DNA from: Gemmatimonadota bacterium
GTDB taxonomy: Bacteria > Gemmatimonadota > Gemmatimonadetes > Longimicrobiales > Gaopeijiaceae
Direction: 5' to 3'
DNA length: 64,000 nucleotides
NCBI GenBank assembly: GCA_040882465.1
Contig: JBBEBG010000009.1
Coordinates: forward strand, 62,001-126,000
Below, piece by piece: positions 55,950 to 64,000 of this stretch; position 1 is the first letter of the stretch; each line of letters begins with the position of its first letter. The translations under genes and the position numbers were made by a program. The notes below the pieces were generated by a model that was not told the origin of the DNA, did not search any database, and saw only the letters and a program-made list of their open reading frames with translations.

Positions 55950-58193
55950 ATGAGCGCAAACAGGTGGGTGGGCGGCATGGCGGCCACGGCGGGTGCGATT
56001 GCGATTCTCGTCGGTTGCTCCGAGCTCGGGGATGCGGGAGAGTCCGCTTCGCTCGTCGGTCTCGCAACGATCTCGACGCACCCGGACCGCGTGAGCGGAG
56101 GAGACGTTCTGGTCGAGGTGGTCGTGCCGGTCGATGCGGCGCGGTCCGCGGAAGGGGAAACCGGCACTCCCATCGCGGTCTTCGCGGGCGATCGCGACAT
56201 CTCGGAGGCCTTCCATGCCACGGACGGGCCCGGCCGTTTTGTCGGCCTCGTGACCGGCCTCCCCCTCGGAAAGAGCATGCTACGGGTGGATGGAGGGCCT
56301 TTCGACACCCCCGACGCGATGCTCGAAGTCACGAACTACCCGATGTCGGGCCCCATCGTGTCCGGTCCGCACATCCAACCCTTCATCTGTCAGTCCGAGG
56401 ACTTCACCCTTCCCGACGGAACGTCGCTCGGGGCGCCGCTCGACGAAAATTGCGCGGTCCCAACCGTGGTCCAACACGTCTTTCGCTCCGCGGCGACGGA
56501 TGAGTGGATGCCCCTCCCCGCCGGCGCGCCACTTCCGCGGGACGTGGCGATGACCACCACGACGGACGGCATCCAGGTCCCCTTCATCGTGCGGATCGAG
56601 ACCGGCCCGATGAACCGGGGAATCTACCAGAATGCCATTCTCCACAACCCACGGACTGATCGTGAGCCGACCCCCTTCTCTGCACCTCCCGCGTGGAATC
56701 GGCGGCTGATCGCGGTCCACGGCTCGGGATGCCCGACCGGATGGTACCGGCAGGGCGCCGCCATGGGTGTAAGTCCGCTCGGGGGCGCGAACGTGGCCCG
56801 ACTCGGCGAAGGGTATGCGGTCTTTACGAACACCCTCAACCACCCGACGAACTCCTGTAACGCCTTCCTCGCCGGCGAGACGACGATGATGGGGAAGGAA
56901 CGCTTCATCGAGACGTTCGGGGCGCCCGACTTCACGGTGAGCATCGGCGGTTCGGGGGGTGCCTACACGGGCCTCCAGGTCGCCGACGCCTTTCCCGGTC
57001 TCATAGACGGTGTGATCGCGACTTCCACCTTTCCGGACGCGCTCTCCATCGCGATCGCGGGGCTCGACGCCCACCTCCTGACCCACTATTTCGCGGCGAC
57101 GGAGCCGGGACGCTTCACCGACGAGCAGAAAGTGGCGATCACCGGGTACTCGGGAGTCGAGGCCTTCGAAGACGCGGCGAACCAGAGCCAGCGCACCGAC
57201 CCAGTCCCCGGGAGGGAAGACATCGAGGGGTACGTCTCCGCGCGCTGGCACGCCTCCATCCCCGAGGAGCTCCGTTATCACCCCGTCACGAATCCTGCCG
57301 GAGCGCGTCCCACCGTCTTCGACGCTGCGCGCAACGTCTACGGAGTCGACCCGGTGACCGGCTTCGCGCTACGTCCTTTTGACAACGTCGGCGTCCAATA
57401 CGGCCTCTCTGCCCTGAACACGGGCGCGATTACGCCGACCGCTTTCCTCGACTTGAATGAACAGATCGGCGGCTACGACGACGACGCCAACTACGTCGCT
57501 CCCCGCTCCTCGGGAGACGCCGGAGCGATCCGGCGCGCCTACCAGAGCGGAGTGACGCTCGGGGGCGGGGGCGGCCTCGCTGCCATCCCGGTCGTCGATG
57601 CGGGCGGATACAATGATACGCGGAGCTACCACTACCAGTGGTTCCACTTCGCCGTCCGCGAACGGATCCAGGCCTCGAACGGTTACTCCGACAACCACCT
57701 CTTGTGGCGGGGCTCCGTGCCGGCCAGCCAGACCTGGGGGGTCATGATGGATTGGCTCGCGGCTATCGCCGCCGATCCTTCGGATGACAGCGCCATGGAG
57801 AAGCTCCGGAGAAACCGCCCTGAACGAGCGGTGGACGGGTGCTGGATTCCGAGCGACATCGAGGGCGAGCCCGCCCGCTTCGTCGCGGAGCCGCAGACCT
57901 TTTCCAGCGAGCCCGGCACTCCCTGTAACGAGCGATTTCCGTCGTACTCGTTCACGCGTCGAGAGGCGGGCGGCCCGCTCCACGGAAATGTGCTCAAGTG
58001 TGCCCTCAAGCCCATCGCCGCGTCCGGCTACGACGTGACCTTCTCGGACGCCGAGTTGGCAAGGCTTCGCTCGATCTTCCCGGAGGGCGTCTGCGACTGG
58101 GCGCAGCCGGGCGTGGAGCAGACTCCGGTCGTCACCTGGGCCTCCTTCGGGCCCGCACCGGAGAATCTCGTCTACGACCTGACGGCGCCCTGA
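55950..58193 (+). CDS. DUF6351-like lipoprotein (putative esterase)
   Basis: A 747-aa protein with a lipobox Cys23 (ILVGCSE), followed by a long alpha/beta-hydrolase-like region with GGSGGAYTGLQVADAFPG (Ser335 as likely nucleophile). It resembles DUF6351 proteins related to tannases/feruloyl esterases by context. Later sequence includes WFHFAVRERIQASNG and disulfide-type cysteines (GCWIPSD, PCNERF, KCALKP, VCDWAQ). The substrate is unknown. It is 23 nt after the OmpA gene. Confidence 0.65.
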   Translation: MSANRWVGGMAATAGAIAILVGCSELGDAGESASLVGLATISTHPDRVSGGDVLVEVVVPVDAARSAEGETGTPIAVFAGDRDISEAFHATDGPGRFVGLVTGLPLGKSMLRVDGGPFDTPDAMLEVTNYPMSGPIVSGPHIQPFICQSEDFTLPDGTSLGAPLDENCAVPTVVQHVFRSAATDEWMPLPAGAPLPRDVAMTTTTDGIQVPFIVRIETGPMNRGIYQNAILHNPRTDREPTPFSAPPAWNRRLIAVHGSGCPTGWYRQGAAMGVSPLGGANVARLGEGYAVFTNTLNHPTNSCNAFLAGETTMMGKERFIETFGAPDFTVSIGGSGGAYTGLQVADAFPGLIDGVIATSTFPDALSIAIAGLDAHLLTHYFAATEPGRFTDEQKVAITGYSGVEAFEDAANQSQRTDPVPGREDIEGYVSARWHASIPEELRYHPVTNPAGARPTVFDAARNVYGVDPVTGFALRPFDNVGVQYGLSALNTGAITPTAFLDLNEQIGGYDDDANYVAPRSSGDAGAIRRAYQSGVTLGGGGGLAAIPVVDAGGYNDTRSYHYQWFHFAVRERIQASNGYSDNHLLWRGSVPASQTWGVMMDWLAAIAADPSDDSAMEKLRRNRPERAVDGCWIPSDIEGEPARFVAEPQTFSSEPGTPCNERFPSYSFTRREAGGPLHGNVLKCALKPIAASGYDVTFSDAELARLRSIFPEGVCDWAQPGVEQTPVVTWASFGPAPENLVYDLTAP

Positions 58194-58203
58194 CCTGAGC
58201 GCG

Positions 58204-59589
58204 TTGGCGAAACCCTCCCCCGGACCCGCGGTGGCGCCCGCGCTCCACCGCCACCTCGCGATGAGGTCGGCGGCGGCGCTCGTCGTCGCGAACATGATCG
58301 GTGCCGGTATCTTTACGACCACGGGATTCCAGGCGGCGGACCTCGGCCACCCCGGACTCATCTTCGTGCTCTGGATCGTCGGGGGCGCCCTCGCCCTTCT
58401 CGGCGCCCTCTGCTTCGCCGAGCTCGGCGCGATGATGCCCCATGCGGGCGCCGAGTACGTGTACCTGAGGGAGACCTACGGACCGGCGGTCGGATTCATG
58501 AGCGCCTTCGTCTCGCTCATCGCCGGGTTTTCCGCGCCGATCGCGGCGGCGGCGAAGGGTTTCGTCCTTTACCTCGCCCACTTCGTGCCCGCCCTGGGCG
58601 ACTCCGAGCTCGCGTTGGGCCCCCTCGCCCTGACGGACCTCACCGCCATCGCGATCGTCTGGCTTCTCGTCGGCGTGCATTTGCGGGCCGTCCGATCGGG
58701 GACGGTCTTCAACGACCTCATCACCGTTCTCAAGGTCGCCGGGATCGCGGCGATCATCCTGGGCGCCTTCGCGGTCGGTTCCGGAGATTTCGCGAACCTG
58801 ACCACGGTGTCACCGCGGTACGCCGAACTGAGCCGCACGGACACTTTTTCCGCGATGGGGACCTCTCTCATCTTCGTGATGTTCTGTTATTCCGGGTGGA
58901 ACGCGGCTGCCTACGTGGCCGGTGAGATGCAGGCACCACAGAGGGACCTTCCCCGCTCCCTCCTCCTCGGAACGGGTCTCGTCATCCTCCTCTACCTGGG
59001 ACTGAATGCCGTCTACTTCTATGGTGCGACGGCGGACGAGCTCGCCGGGCAGGTCGAGGTGGGCCTCGTGGCATCTCGGACGCTGTTCGGAACGTGGGGA
59101 GTGTCCTTCGTCACGGTCGTCCTCTGCGCGTCCATCCTGGCCTCCGCTTCCGCCATGACCGTCGCGGGCCCCCGGGTCTATTATGCGCTTGGGAAGGACT
59201 TCCACCCCTTCTCCTTCCTCGCCCGGGTTCGGAGCGGAGGCGCGCCCGCCGTCGCCCTCATCGCACAGGGCGTGGTAACCTCGATCATCATCATGTCGGG
59301 GAGAGTCGATCAGATCCAGCAGTATGCGGGGTTTACGATTTCGCTCTTCGCGAGCCTCGCGGTCTCCTGTCTCATCGTTCTCCGTTTCCGGCGCCCGGCC
59401 GCAGAGCGGCCGTTTCGGGCGTGGGGATATCCGTGGAGCCCGATCCTCTTCCTCGGGGTATCAAGTTGGATGATGTACTGGGCCTTCCGCGGCCGACCCG
59501 TGGAATCGACCCTCTCCTTGTTGACCGTCCTCCTCGGAGGGCTGATTTTCTCCGTCACCGTCGCTCGGAGAAAGGCTGGGACCAACTGA
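58204..59589 (+). CDS. APC-family amino acid permease
   Basis: A 461-aa membrane protein with about 12 TM helices and the APC signature NMIGAGIFTTTGF in TM1. It probably transports an amino acid or polyamine. The start is a TTG at 58204, 10 nt after the DUF6351-like gene, and an ATG occurs at 58261 (AMRSAAAL) that would lose 19 residues. Confidence 0.9.
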   Translation: MAKPSPGPAVAPALHRHLAMRSAAALVVANMIGAGIFTTTGFQAADLGHPGLIFVLWIVGGALALLGALCFAELGAMMPHAGAEYVYLRETYGPAVGFMSAFVSLIAGFSAPIAAAAKGFVLYLAHFVPALGDSELALGPLALTDLTAIAIVWLLVGVHLRAVRSGTVFNDLITVLKVAGIAAIILGAFAVGSGDFANLTTVSPRYAELSRTDTFSAMGTSLIFVMFCYSGWNAAAYVAGEMQAPQRDLPRSLLLGTGLVILLYLGLNAVYFYGATADELAGQVEVGLVASRTLFGTWGVSFVTVVLCASILASASAMTVAGPRVYYALGKDFHPFSFLARVRSGGAPAVALIAQGVVTSIIIMSGRVDQIQQYAGFTISLFASLAVSCLIVLRFRRPAAERPFRAWGYPWSPILFLGVSSWMMYWAFRGRPVESTLSLLTVLLGGLIFSVTVARRKAGTN

Positions 59590-59618
59590 AGGCGACCCGA
59601 CTTCAAAGGAAAGACTCG

Positions 59619-60287
59619 ATGCTTACGCCTCGCAGTCCCTCGATTCTCACGGCCACGATCATGGGCCTCCTGTTCGTCAGCGCCCTCCCCCTTTCCGCGC
59701 AGCTCGGGGGCCGGCCCGCCGAGGAATGGGCAGTCACGCTGGAGAGCGGCCGGCGCCTCGCAACCCTCGACATCGAAAATGTCGTCGCGCGCATGATGCT
59801 TCAGCCGGGCGATATCGTCGCGGACATCGGCGCGGGAACCGGGATCTTTTCCATCCCGATGGCGAACGTCGTCGGCCCTTCCGGCGTCGTCTTCGCTCAG
59901 GAAGTGGACGCAGACTTTCTCCCCATCATCCAGGAGAAGGCTCGCGCCGAGGGGGTCGCCAACGTGCAGGCCGTGCTCGGCGAGTTCGAGGACCCGAAAC
60001 TCCCGCGGAACGATGTGGACGTAGCCTTTTTCCACGACGTCCTCCATCACATCGAGAAACGCGCCGAATACATCATGACGCTCGCGGGGTACATGGCGCC
60101 CGCGAGCCGCATCGTCGTCGTGGACTACGACCGAAACCTCGACGGAAATCCCCACCAGAGCGATCCGACGCTCATGATCTCCCAGGAGGAAGTCACGGCG
60201 TGGATGGCCGCGGCGGGCTACCAGCTGGCGGAAGAGTTCGACCTCTTCGAGGAGAAGTTATTCGCGGTTTATTCGCGGGCGAATTGA
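59619..60287 (+). CDS. Exported class I SAM methyltransferase
   Basis: A 222-aa methyltransferase with motif I IVADIGAGTGIFSIP (66-80) and VAFFHDVLHHIEKR, plus an N-terminal signal-like segment (LTATIMGLLFVSALPLSAQ, residues 10-28). SAM is a cytosolic cofactor, so export would be unusual; a signal anchor with the enzyme in the membrane is another reading. The ATG at 59619 follows AAAGGAAAG, 29 nt after the APC gene. The substrate is unknown. Confidence 0.78.
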   Translation: MLTPRSPSILTATIMGLLFVSALPLSAQLGGRPAEEWAVTLESGRRLATLDIENVVARMMLQPGDIVADIGAGTGIFSIPMANVVGPSGVVFAQEVDADFLPIIQEKARAEGVANVQAVLGEFEDPKLPRNDVDVAFFHDVLHHIEKRAEYIMTLAGYMAPASRIVVVDYDRNLDGNPHQSDPTLMISQEEVTAWMAAAGYQLAEEFDLFEEKLFAVYSRAN

Positions 60288-60604
60288 CCGACGTCGGCAC
60301 CTCATTTGCAAGCATGTGGAGGGACATTCCCGATTCGCATGTTGCGTGAAGGAGGGCGCATGACTCGACCGCCGGATTCCTTCAGGTCGGCTTCGTTCTG
60401 TCGACGCGTGGCTTTATTGGCCTCGCCTGGGTCGGTTCGCTCGTGCCGGGGGCGCGGCCCGCTTAGGCTCAGCCGCTCTCCCTCATAGCGGGCACAGTCG
60501 GAGGGTAGGACGGTGTGCGGGGGGGGCGACCCAGAATTCGGGTCCGGCGAGGCCGTCGGGCGAGGTCCCCGGGGGGGCGCCGTCAGCCCCGGCGGTTCAC
60601 CAAC
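60288..60604. other. Intergenic region, no supported gene
   Basis: 317 bp between convergent genes. It has a CCGACGTCGG palindrome right after the methyltransferase stop. An ATG at 60360 with an AAGGAGG site opens only 42 Arg/Ser/Pro-rich codons. Nothing convincing is seen. Confidence 0.5.
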
Positions 60605-61630
60605 TCAACTGGCCGCGGTCCTCGCTCTTAATTCGCGGAATCCGATGAGCCGGCTGGCTTCCGCATCCCACAAGTGCAGCCGTGTCAGCTTCCAGCTCGT
60701 CATGACGGTGACCTTCGTCGCGGCTTCGAGCTCGGGAGTCGCGTCGAGGCACTCTTGGAGCCTGTAATTCGGGATCCGTGGGCTCAGGTGGTGCAGGTGG
60801 TGAAGGCCGATGCTCGCGGTGATCCATCGGAGCGGAGCGGAAAGGACCAGGTGCGAGCTCCCTTTCAGCGCCGCGTCGTAAAAATCCCACTCGGGCTTCC
60901 TCTCCCAGTAGGTGTTTTCGAATTGGTGCTGCACGTAAAAGAGCCAGACCCCGGCCGAACAGGTCATGACGATGATCGGCACCTGGATGAGGAGGAAGCT
61001 CTGCCACCCCACCAGGGCCACGGCAAAGGCCACGACCGCGGCGATGGAGAGGTTCGTGAGCCAGATGCTCCGCCATGCCCGCGTCCAATCCTTCGGCACC
61101 TCCCGGGGATAACGCTGTTTGATGACGAAGTGCCAGAGAGCACCCACGCCGAAAAGCACCAGGGGACTCCGATAGATGCGGTAGGCGAGGCGCCCGGACG
61201 GGGGTCGCGCCAGGTATTCCTCCACCGTGAGCGTGACCACGTCTCCGAATCCCCGGAGATCGAGATCGCCGGAGTGCGCGTGATGGAAGGCGTGCGTCCT
61301 CCGCCAATAGTCGTACGGGAGGAGGGTGAGGACTCCGATCCAGTGTCCAACGATCGAAGCGGCGCGACGCGACCGAAAAAACGACCCGTGCCCGCAGTCG
61401 TGCTGTATCATGAAGAGCCGCAGAAGGAATCCGGAAGCCGGAATCGCTAAGAGAAGGGTCAGCCAGTAGCTGACCTCGAGACTCCGGAGCATTGCGTACC
61501 AGAACCCGAAGAAGCCGGCCGCGCTGACCGAGAGCTGAGTCACGCTCCGCTTGAGCTCGGGTCCCTGGAAGGGAGCGAGCATCGCATTGATCTGCGCGAC
61601 GCGCGTCCGTTCGGGCGAGAGCTCGTTCAA
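60605..61630 (-). CDS. Fatty acid desaturase
   Basis: A 341-aa membrane desaturase with the three His boxes HDCGH (77-81), HAFHH (113-117) and HHLHH near residue 280, binding the diiron site. It introduces double bonds in acyl chains and tunes membrane fluidity. Four membrane helices pair as LTLLLAIPASGFLL and VPIIVMTCSAGVW. The start is a TTG at 61630; an ATG at codon 17 is an alternative. A cold-shock gene lies upstream on the same strand. Confidence 0.92.
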   Translation of the reverse strand: MNELSPERTRVAQINAMLAPFQGPELKRSVTQLSVSAAGFFGFWYAMLRSLEVSYWLTLLLAIPASGFLLRLFMIQHDCGHGSFFRSRRAASIVGHWIGVLTLLPYDYWRRTHAFHHAHSGDLDLRGFGDVVTLTVEEYLARPPSGRLAYRIYRSPLVLFGVGALWHFVIKQRYPREVPKDWTRAWRSIWLTNLSIAAVVAFAVALVGWQSFLLIQVPIIVMTCSAGVWLFYVQHQFENTYWERKPEWDFYDAALKGSSHLVLSAPLRWITASIGLHHLHHLSPRIPNYRLQECLDATPELEAATKVTVMTSWKLTRLHLWDAEASRLIGFRELRARTAAS

Positions 61631-61670
61631 ATCAGAGTGCCCATGCGGGGGCGGGACCTCGACGCCCGTT

Positions 61671-61713
61671 AAAAAACAACGGGCCGCCCCGAGTAATAAC
61701 TCGGGACGGCCCG
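61671..61713 (-). terminator. Intrinsic terminator after the cold-shock gene
   Basis: A 14-bp stem with one mismatch (61680-61693 with 61700-61713), loop TAATAA, then a T-rich tail on the minus strand (TTGTTTTTT, 61679-61671). It ends the cspA transcript before the desaturase. Confidence 0.9.
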
Positions 61714-61739
61714 CTGCGTGCGGTGGATTCGACGGTCAC

Positions 61740-61946
61740 TCAGACCGGAACCACATTCTCGGCCGCCGGGCCCTTCTGGCCCTGCACGACGTCGAACTCG
61801 ACCGTGGCGCCCTCGGCAAGGGTCTTGAAGCCCTGTGCCTGAATCGCGCTGTGATGGACGAAACAATCCTTGCTCCCGTCCTCAGGGGTGATGAAACCGA
61901 ACCCCTTCTGGTCGTTGAACCACTTTACTTTTCCCCTGGTACGCAT
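61740..61946 (-). CDS. cspA: Cold-shock protein
   Basis: A 68-aa OB-fold protein with RNP1 KGFGFI (14-19) and RNP2 CFVHH (28-32). It binds single-stranded nucleic acid as an RNA chaperone. The ATG at 61946 follows TAGGAG. Its neighbour is a desaturase, also linked to membrane fluidity and cold. Confidence 0.95.
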   Translation of the reverse strand: MRTRGKVKWFNDQKGFGFITPEDGSKDCFVHHSAIQAQGFKTLAEGATVEFDVVQGQKGPAAENVVPV

Positions 61947-62248
61947 CGATCGCGCTCCTAGGTTGGTGAGTCGGAGTGACGATGATACGTACGTCCCGAC
62001 TACTCGATGTGCGCGGAATCCCCGCGCGGTGCGTGACCACTCTGGCCACAATTCAAAAGTGACGGCCACTCTCGAAGGGACCGTCACCCTATCAAAGACT
62101 TGGCACCCCGATCCATACGGGGCTAACGGGTCAGAATCGCGGTTTCCGTTGGAAAAGTCAACACTTTCTTGGGCCGCCACCCGCTTGCCGCTCCGGGTGG
62201 GAGACGCCACCTTGCCCCACTTCGTCCCCCCTGTTTGGAGACCGCGCA
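61947..62248. other. Divergent leader region of cspA and the M14 peptidase
   Basis: 302 bp without a gene. It must hold both promoters. The cspA leader contains a GTGACGG...CCGTCAC inverted repeat (62061-62067, 62083-62089 approximately), which may fold in the mRNA. No promoter could be assigned with confidence. Confidence 0.4.
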
Positions 62249-64000
62249 ATGCTGGAGCCACGCTGGAATCGCGGATCCCTCGAGGTCGCGGCCGCGGTCG
62301 TGATCCTCGCGGCCTGCGCCCTTCCCCTCCCCGCGGCGGCACAGGCGCCGGCGTACCTCCCCTTCGCGGCCCTCACGGATGAGCTCGAAGAGCTCGTGGA
62401 TGCGTCGAATCGGGCCTCGATACGTTCCCTCGGCCTCTCGGGTGGCGGGCGGGAGATCTGGCTCGTCGAAGTCCTGGGACCGGGAGCGGCGCCGGCGGCA
62501 GAGCGCCCTGGGATCCTCGTGGTCGCGAACCTCGAAGCCGACCACCTGATCGGGAGCCAGCTCGCCCTGGAGATCCTGCGCGACCTCGTCGAGGGCGACG
62601 GAAGTGACGCCGGGGCGCTGACGGACCGGGTCGTTTATCTCGTGCCCCGCCTCAATCCGGACGGGGCCGAGGGGATGTTCGGGTCGGTCCTCGCGGACGG
62701 GAGCGGGAACCGCCGCCCCTTCGACGACGACAACGATGGCCGCACGGACGAGGATCCCCCCGGGGATCTGAACGGGGATGGCCTCATCACCCTGATGCGC
62801 GTCCCCGATCCGCTCGGGGCATACGTGGTCCACGAGGACGACCCCCGGCTCGTGCAGGAAGCGGATCCCGCGGCGGGGAGGGCGGGAACGCTCACCCTCT
62901 ATTGGGAGGGGGCGGACACCGATGGGGATGGGTTCCTGAATGAGGACGGCGTGGGCGGTGTGGATCTCAACCGGAATTTCCAACATGTGTACCCGTATTA
63001 TGAACGGGATGCCGGCCCTCATATGGTGAGCGAACCCGAGTCGCGCGCTCTGATTGACTTCGTGATCGCGCACCGGAACATCGCGGCGATCCTCACCTTC
63101 GGGCACTCGGACAACCTCGTGTCACCGGTGCGGGACAACGGGGGGCTCGCCCCCGCCACCGTCCCCGATCTTCCCGCCTTCGCCCAGGCCTCTCTCGACG
63201 AGATCTTCAACACAGGCATTTTCGGCGCCGGAACGGCGAGCGGCGGTATCCAGCTCCGCGGCACCCAGGTCGGCGCCGACAACAACCCCGAGTCCGGCCG
63301 CCGTCCCGAGACCGAGGTGCATGACGACGACATCCCTTACTTCACCGAGGTTTCGGAGCTGTACCGGGAAGTGACCGGGATCGAACGGGTGAGCCTGAAT
63401 CGCGAACCCGAGGGCGCCTTTTTCCAATACGGCTATTTCCACTTCGGGGTCCCCTCGTTCACGACGCAGGGGTGGGCGCTTTCCGAACCCGAAGAAGACG
63501 TAGAAGAAGCGGACCAAGAGGAGGAGGAAGCGGGCGCGCCGGGCTTCGAAGGTGAGGCGCTCAGGGCACTCGAAGCGCTCGGCGTGGATGCGTTCGTGGA
63601 CTGGGCCCCCTTCGACCACCCCGAATTCGGCCCGGTCGAGATCGGAGGGTTCCGGCCATACGCGCTCACGAATCCTCCGGCGGACCAGATTCCCGCGCTC
63701 GGCGATTCGCATGGAGCTTTCCTTCTCCGGCTCGCGGAGCTGCTCCCCCGGATCGCCATCGTCGAGACCGAGGTCGAAAGCCATGGCGGCGGCCTCTTCA
63801 CCATCTCCGCCGAGGTCGCGAACGAGGGCTTTTTCCCGACCGCGCTTCGCCACGGCGTCGTCGCGGGGTCGGTGGACCCCGTCACCGTCCAGATCGAGGT
63901 CCCTTTGGAGGACCTCGTGACGGGGGACCAGAAGTCGAGCCAGATCCCGACGCTCGCGGGGTCGGGGACCCGCCAGCGCTTCGAGTGGGTGATTCGGGGA
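62249..64000 (+). CDS. M14-type metallocarboxypeptidase, altered active site (partial, 3' end outside)
   Basis: 584 codons run off the window. After a signal peptide (about residues 13-32, ending AAAQ) comes an M14 domain with [13 protein letters not shown] and a distal zinc His286 (TFGHSDNLV). The first zinc motif, normally HxxE, reads E96-A-D-H99 (NLEADHLIG), an inverted ExxH. The usual catalytic Glu of the FTxEL motif aligns with Gln407 (SFTTQGWAL). An acidic run ([13 protein letters not shown]) follows. This may be an inactive or altered peptidase. The ATG at 62249 is the clearest start. Confidence 0.75.
   Translation, partial: MLEPRWNRGSLEVAAAVVILAACALPLPAAAQAPAYLPFAALTDELEELVDASNRASIRSLGLSGGGREIWLVEVLGPGAAPAAERPGILVVANLEADHLIGSQLALEILRDLVEGDGSDAGALTDRVVYLVPRLNPDGAEGMFGSVLADGSGNRRPFDDDNDGRTDEDPPGDLNGDGLITLMRVPDPLGAYVVHEDDPRLVQEADPAAGRAGTLTLYWEGADTDGDGFLNEDGVGGVDLNRNFQHVYPYYERDAGPHMVSEPESRALIDFVIAHRNIAAILTFGHSDNLVSPVRDNGGLAPATVPDLPAFAQASLDEIFNTGIFGAGTASGGIQLRGTQVGADNNPESGRRPETEVHDDDIPYFTEVSELYREVTGIERVSLNREPEGAFFQYGYFHFGVPSFTTQGWALSEPEEDVEEADQEEEEAGAPGFEGEALRALEALGVDAFVDWAPFDHPEFGPVEIGGFRPYALTNPPADQIPALGDSHGAFLLRLAELLPRIAIVETEVESHGGGLFTISAEVANEGFFPTALRHGVVAGSVDPVTVQIEVPLEDLVTGDQKSSQIPTLAGSGTRQRFEWVIRG

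Noticed and set aside
60360-60488. A 42-codon reading frame with a good AAGGAGG site
   Set aside because: The product is low-complexity Arg/Ser/Pro sequence without fold signs, and the region is otherwise unconstrained. It may be a relic.

Overview
The window is a high-GC, gene-dense chromosome segment from a Gram-negative bacterium. Supporting signs are an OmpA-family protein, a lipid A/Kdo-kinase-like protein, a class A penicillin-binding protein, lipoproteins and many exported enzymes. The blend of gene families (secreted amidohydrolase, M14 and M6 peptidases, a long MoxR/Bat cluster, exported FAH-fold and methyltransferase proteins, class I PHM-like copper enzymes carrying a heme) would suit Gemmatimonadota or a related phylum. 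That placement is inference from gene content only. No rRNA, tRNA, CRISPR array, insertion sequence or phage module was found. Most of the window looks like ordinary chromosome with tight operons, many of whose genes overlap by ATGA or GTGA.

Layout. (1) 1-2,000: the 3' end of an ADP-forming acyl-CoA synthetase and two small unknown genes. (2) 2,045-11,167, minus strand: carB, a histone-deacetylase-like hydrolase, a CcmH-like protein, a methyltransferase, priA and an HNH nuclease. (3) 11,431-12,105: a secreted lectin-fold protein. (4) 12,184-20,857, minus strand: a nine-gene run of glycyl-tRNA synthetase, an NSS-family Na+ symporter, a zincin, an unknown protein, endonuclease III, an HD hydrolase, a secreted M6 protease, an unknown lipoprotein and a 36-aa MetS-like transporter subunit. 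(5) 21,144-32,710: nfuA coupled to an exported cyanophycinase, MaoC, an exported FAH-fold protein, a 1,047-aa PBP1, a membrane glycosyltransferase fused to a methyltransferase, a GYF_2-like membrane protein and a BsuPI lipoprotein.

(6) 32,817-40,740 is the most unusual part. After ccdA come three tandem paralogues (A1, A2, A3) of an exported protein. Each joins an N-terminal c-type cytochrome to a domain that keeps every copper ligand of peptidylglycine alpha-hydroxylating monooxygenase (HH, H, HxH, and Met in a DEM motif). Two paralogues (B1, B2) of an exported protein of unknown function, ending in a conserved CCWSN motif, alternate with them in the order A1-B1-A2-A3-B2. Intrinsic terminators and TTGAC-type promoters seem to divide the cluster into separate units, and a duplicated 75-bp block follows A2 and A3. 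The CcdA gene upstream and the CcmH-like gene elsewhere in the window fit the need to mature c-type cytochromes.

(7) 40,748-48,404, minus strand: a methyltransferase, a Kdo-kinase-like protein and the complete MoxR-DUF58-BatD-BatA-BatB-TPR operon. (8) 48,610-53,808: sucA (2-oxoglutarate dehydrogenase E1), an aldo/keto reductase and an exported amidohydrolase. (9) 53,815-60,287: a Met-rich lipoprotein, an OmpA-family protein with a fresh in-frame 30-bp duplication, a DUF6351-like lipoprotein, an APC permease and an exported methyltransferase. (10) 60,605-64,000: a fatty acid desaturase, a cold-shock protein with a clear terminator, and a truncated M14-type peptidase with altered active-site residues.
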